Shown: positions 6,760 to 7,474 of the stretch, in pieces
Layout of the letters: each line of letters starts with the position of its first letter
How positions within the stretch are numbered: position 1 is the first letter of the stretch
NCBI GenBank assembly: GCA_027347805.1
Contig: DAIEQP010000230.1
Span: 1-7,474 of the forward strand
DNA from: Ignavibacteria bacterium
Lineage (GTDB): Bacteria; Bacteroidota; Ignavibacteria; Ignavibacteriales; Melioribacteraceae
Length of the DNA: 7,474 bases
Direction: 5' to 3'
Notes under the pieces: generated by a model
The model's database searches: none
Seen by the model: the letters and a program-made list of their open reading frames with translations, nothing else
Told to the model about the DNA's origin: nothing
Program-made: the position numbers and the translations under genes

Positions 6760-7338
6760 TTATTTAACCTTATCAAGCGGCTGGCGCATATTTTCAGTCA
6801 AATTTTTGAACTGGCTTGCTGTAAATCCCGTTGTCTTTTTAAATTGATTGGAAAGGTGCTGCACACTGCTGTATCCAAGCTGGTAGGCAATTTCGCTTAA
6901 AGAAAGCTCACCATATTTTAATAATTCTTTCGCCCGTTCAATTTTCTGCAGAATTATATATTGCTCAATTGTAATGCTTTCCTGTGCTGAAAAAAGTCCG
7001 CTGAGATAATTATAATCCCATCCCAGCTCTTTTTCGATTAATGATGAAAACTTGTGAAGCTTTTGAGGATCCGATTTGGGATTGTACAACACTTTGATAA
7101 CAAGACTTTTTATTTTCTCAACAATTTTAGCTTTTTTGTTTTCAAGAAGTTCAAAGCCATTCTGCGCCAGGACAGAACTGATTTTATCAATCGGCAGTAT
7201 ATTAACAGGGAGCTCGGTTTCTACTTCACCTAATGAAATATTTTTAATAACAACTCCGAGCTTTTCAAGCTCCTGCCTTACAACAAAAATGCATCTGTTG
7301 CAAACCATGTTTTTTATATATAAAAAATTATCCATCAT
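6760..7338 (-). CDS. AraC-family regulator with N-terminal heavy-metal-associated domain
   Basis: A 192-residue regulator that combines a metal-binding-like domain with an AraC DNA-binding domain. Residues ~4-66 follow the HMA fold pattern: strand FLYIKNM, loop MVCNRC with Cys13 and Cys16, helix VVRQELEKLG, and the closing VLAQNGFELLEN. The loop keeps CxxC but has Asn-Met-Val in place of the usual Gly-Met-Thr. A linker (~67-90) leads to a two-helix-turn-helix AraC domain (~92-180), with IERAKELLKYGELSLSEIAYQLGYSSVQHLSNQFKKTTGFTASQFK as its most conserved part. There is no cupin sugar-binding domain. From general knowledge, similar short proteins occur in Bacteroidota near copper genes. Sensing of Cu+ and control of copZ-copA are inferred from the domain and the position. 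ATG codons at 7338 and 7335 are both possible starts, and neither has a good ribosome binding site. Confidence 0.92.
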   Translation of the reverse strand: MMDNFLYIKNMVCNRCIFVVRQELEKLGVVIKNISLGEVETELPVNILPIDKISSVLAQNGFELLENKKAKIVEKIKSLVIKVLYNPKSDPQKLHKFSSLIEKELGWDYNYLSGLFSAQESITIEQYIILQKIERAKELLKYGELSLSEIAYQLGYSSVQHLSNQFKKTTGFTASQFKNLTENMRQPLDKVK

Positions 7339-7370
7339 GGTTTCTTAATTAATTTGACAAAAAATAATTA

Positions 7371-7397
7371 ATAATAAACACAATTGATAAACAATAA
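7371..7397 (-). promoter_or_regulatory. possible operator region upstream of the AraC-type regulator gene
   Basis: Two copies of ATAAACA (+ strand, 7374-7380 and 7387-7393) lie 13 bases apart, 33-60 bases before the regulator start. The right copy extends to ATAAACAATAA, identical to 6716-6726 before copZ. The left copy extends to ATAATAAACA, identical to 6713-6722. The shared words could mark a site used by the regulator on its own promoter. The region is very AT-rich, which weakens the evidence. The whole stretch 7339-7474 holds no other recognisable gene. Confidence 0.25.
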
Positions 7398-7474
7398 TTA
7401 TCCATATAAAAGTTTACTATTGAGTGAATCTTATAGGGGAAAAAAAGGGAAGGGCAGTAAATTATTTTTTGCCG

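Noticed and set aside
7453..7473. GGCA/TGCC hairpin at the right edge, possible terminator of a gene outside the window
   Set aside because: Four-base stem, long AT loop and no T-run directly after it on either strand.

Overview
The window is AT-rich bacterial DNA with eight confident genes, one probable small gene and short intergenic gaps. Its gene content, with an ECF sigma factor and cognate anti-sigma, a lipoprotein GH29 glycosidase and a small HMA-AraC regulator, points to the Bacteroidota/Ignavibacteriota/Chlorobi branch. Some genes have clear Shine-Dalgarno sequences (copZ, the anti-sigma gene, the zinc-ribbon gene), which fits Ignavibacteria-like lineages better than classical Bacteroidia. 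This placement is inference from protein style and not a phylogenetic result.

Left part, + strand (1-1526): a DUF2200 protein is followed 19 bases later by a compact GH29 alpha-L-fucosidase-type lipoprotein. Their 3' ends converge on the rest of the window, which is all on the - strand.

Middle part, - strand (4115 down to 1553): a tight four-gene cluster. It reads ECF sigma factor, then an anti-sigma factor with an H-x3-C-x2-C zinc motif and two membrane segments (1-base gap), then a 359-residue membrane protein with a large extracytoplasmic domain and a C-terminal double zinc ribbon (25-base gap), then a small single-pass protein of unknown function. The likely logic is an envelope-responsive sigma switch. 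The anti-sigma factor has almost no periplasmic part of its own, so the third protein is a candidate sensor or effector. A possible ECF-type promoter lies just before the sigma gene.

Right part, - strand (7338 down to 4241): a copper export module. An AraC-type regulator with an N-terminal heavy-metal-associated domain is followed by the copper chaperone CopZ and the P1B-type Cu+ ATPase CopA. copZ and copA overlap by ATGA. The 108-base gap before copZ contains a direct repeat with a 21-base period. It shares an 11-base word with the region upstream of the regulator gene, which suggests that the regulator acts on both promoters. A hairpin with a T-tract after copA may end this transcript before the sigma operon begins.

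No tRNA, rRNA, CRISPR array, transposon or attachment site was seen. No gene-free stretch exceeds 140 bases. The most interesting items are the metal-binding-domain/AraC regulator with its candidate operator, and the zinc-ribbon membrane protein tied to the sigma/anti-sigma pair.
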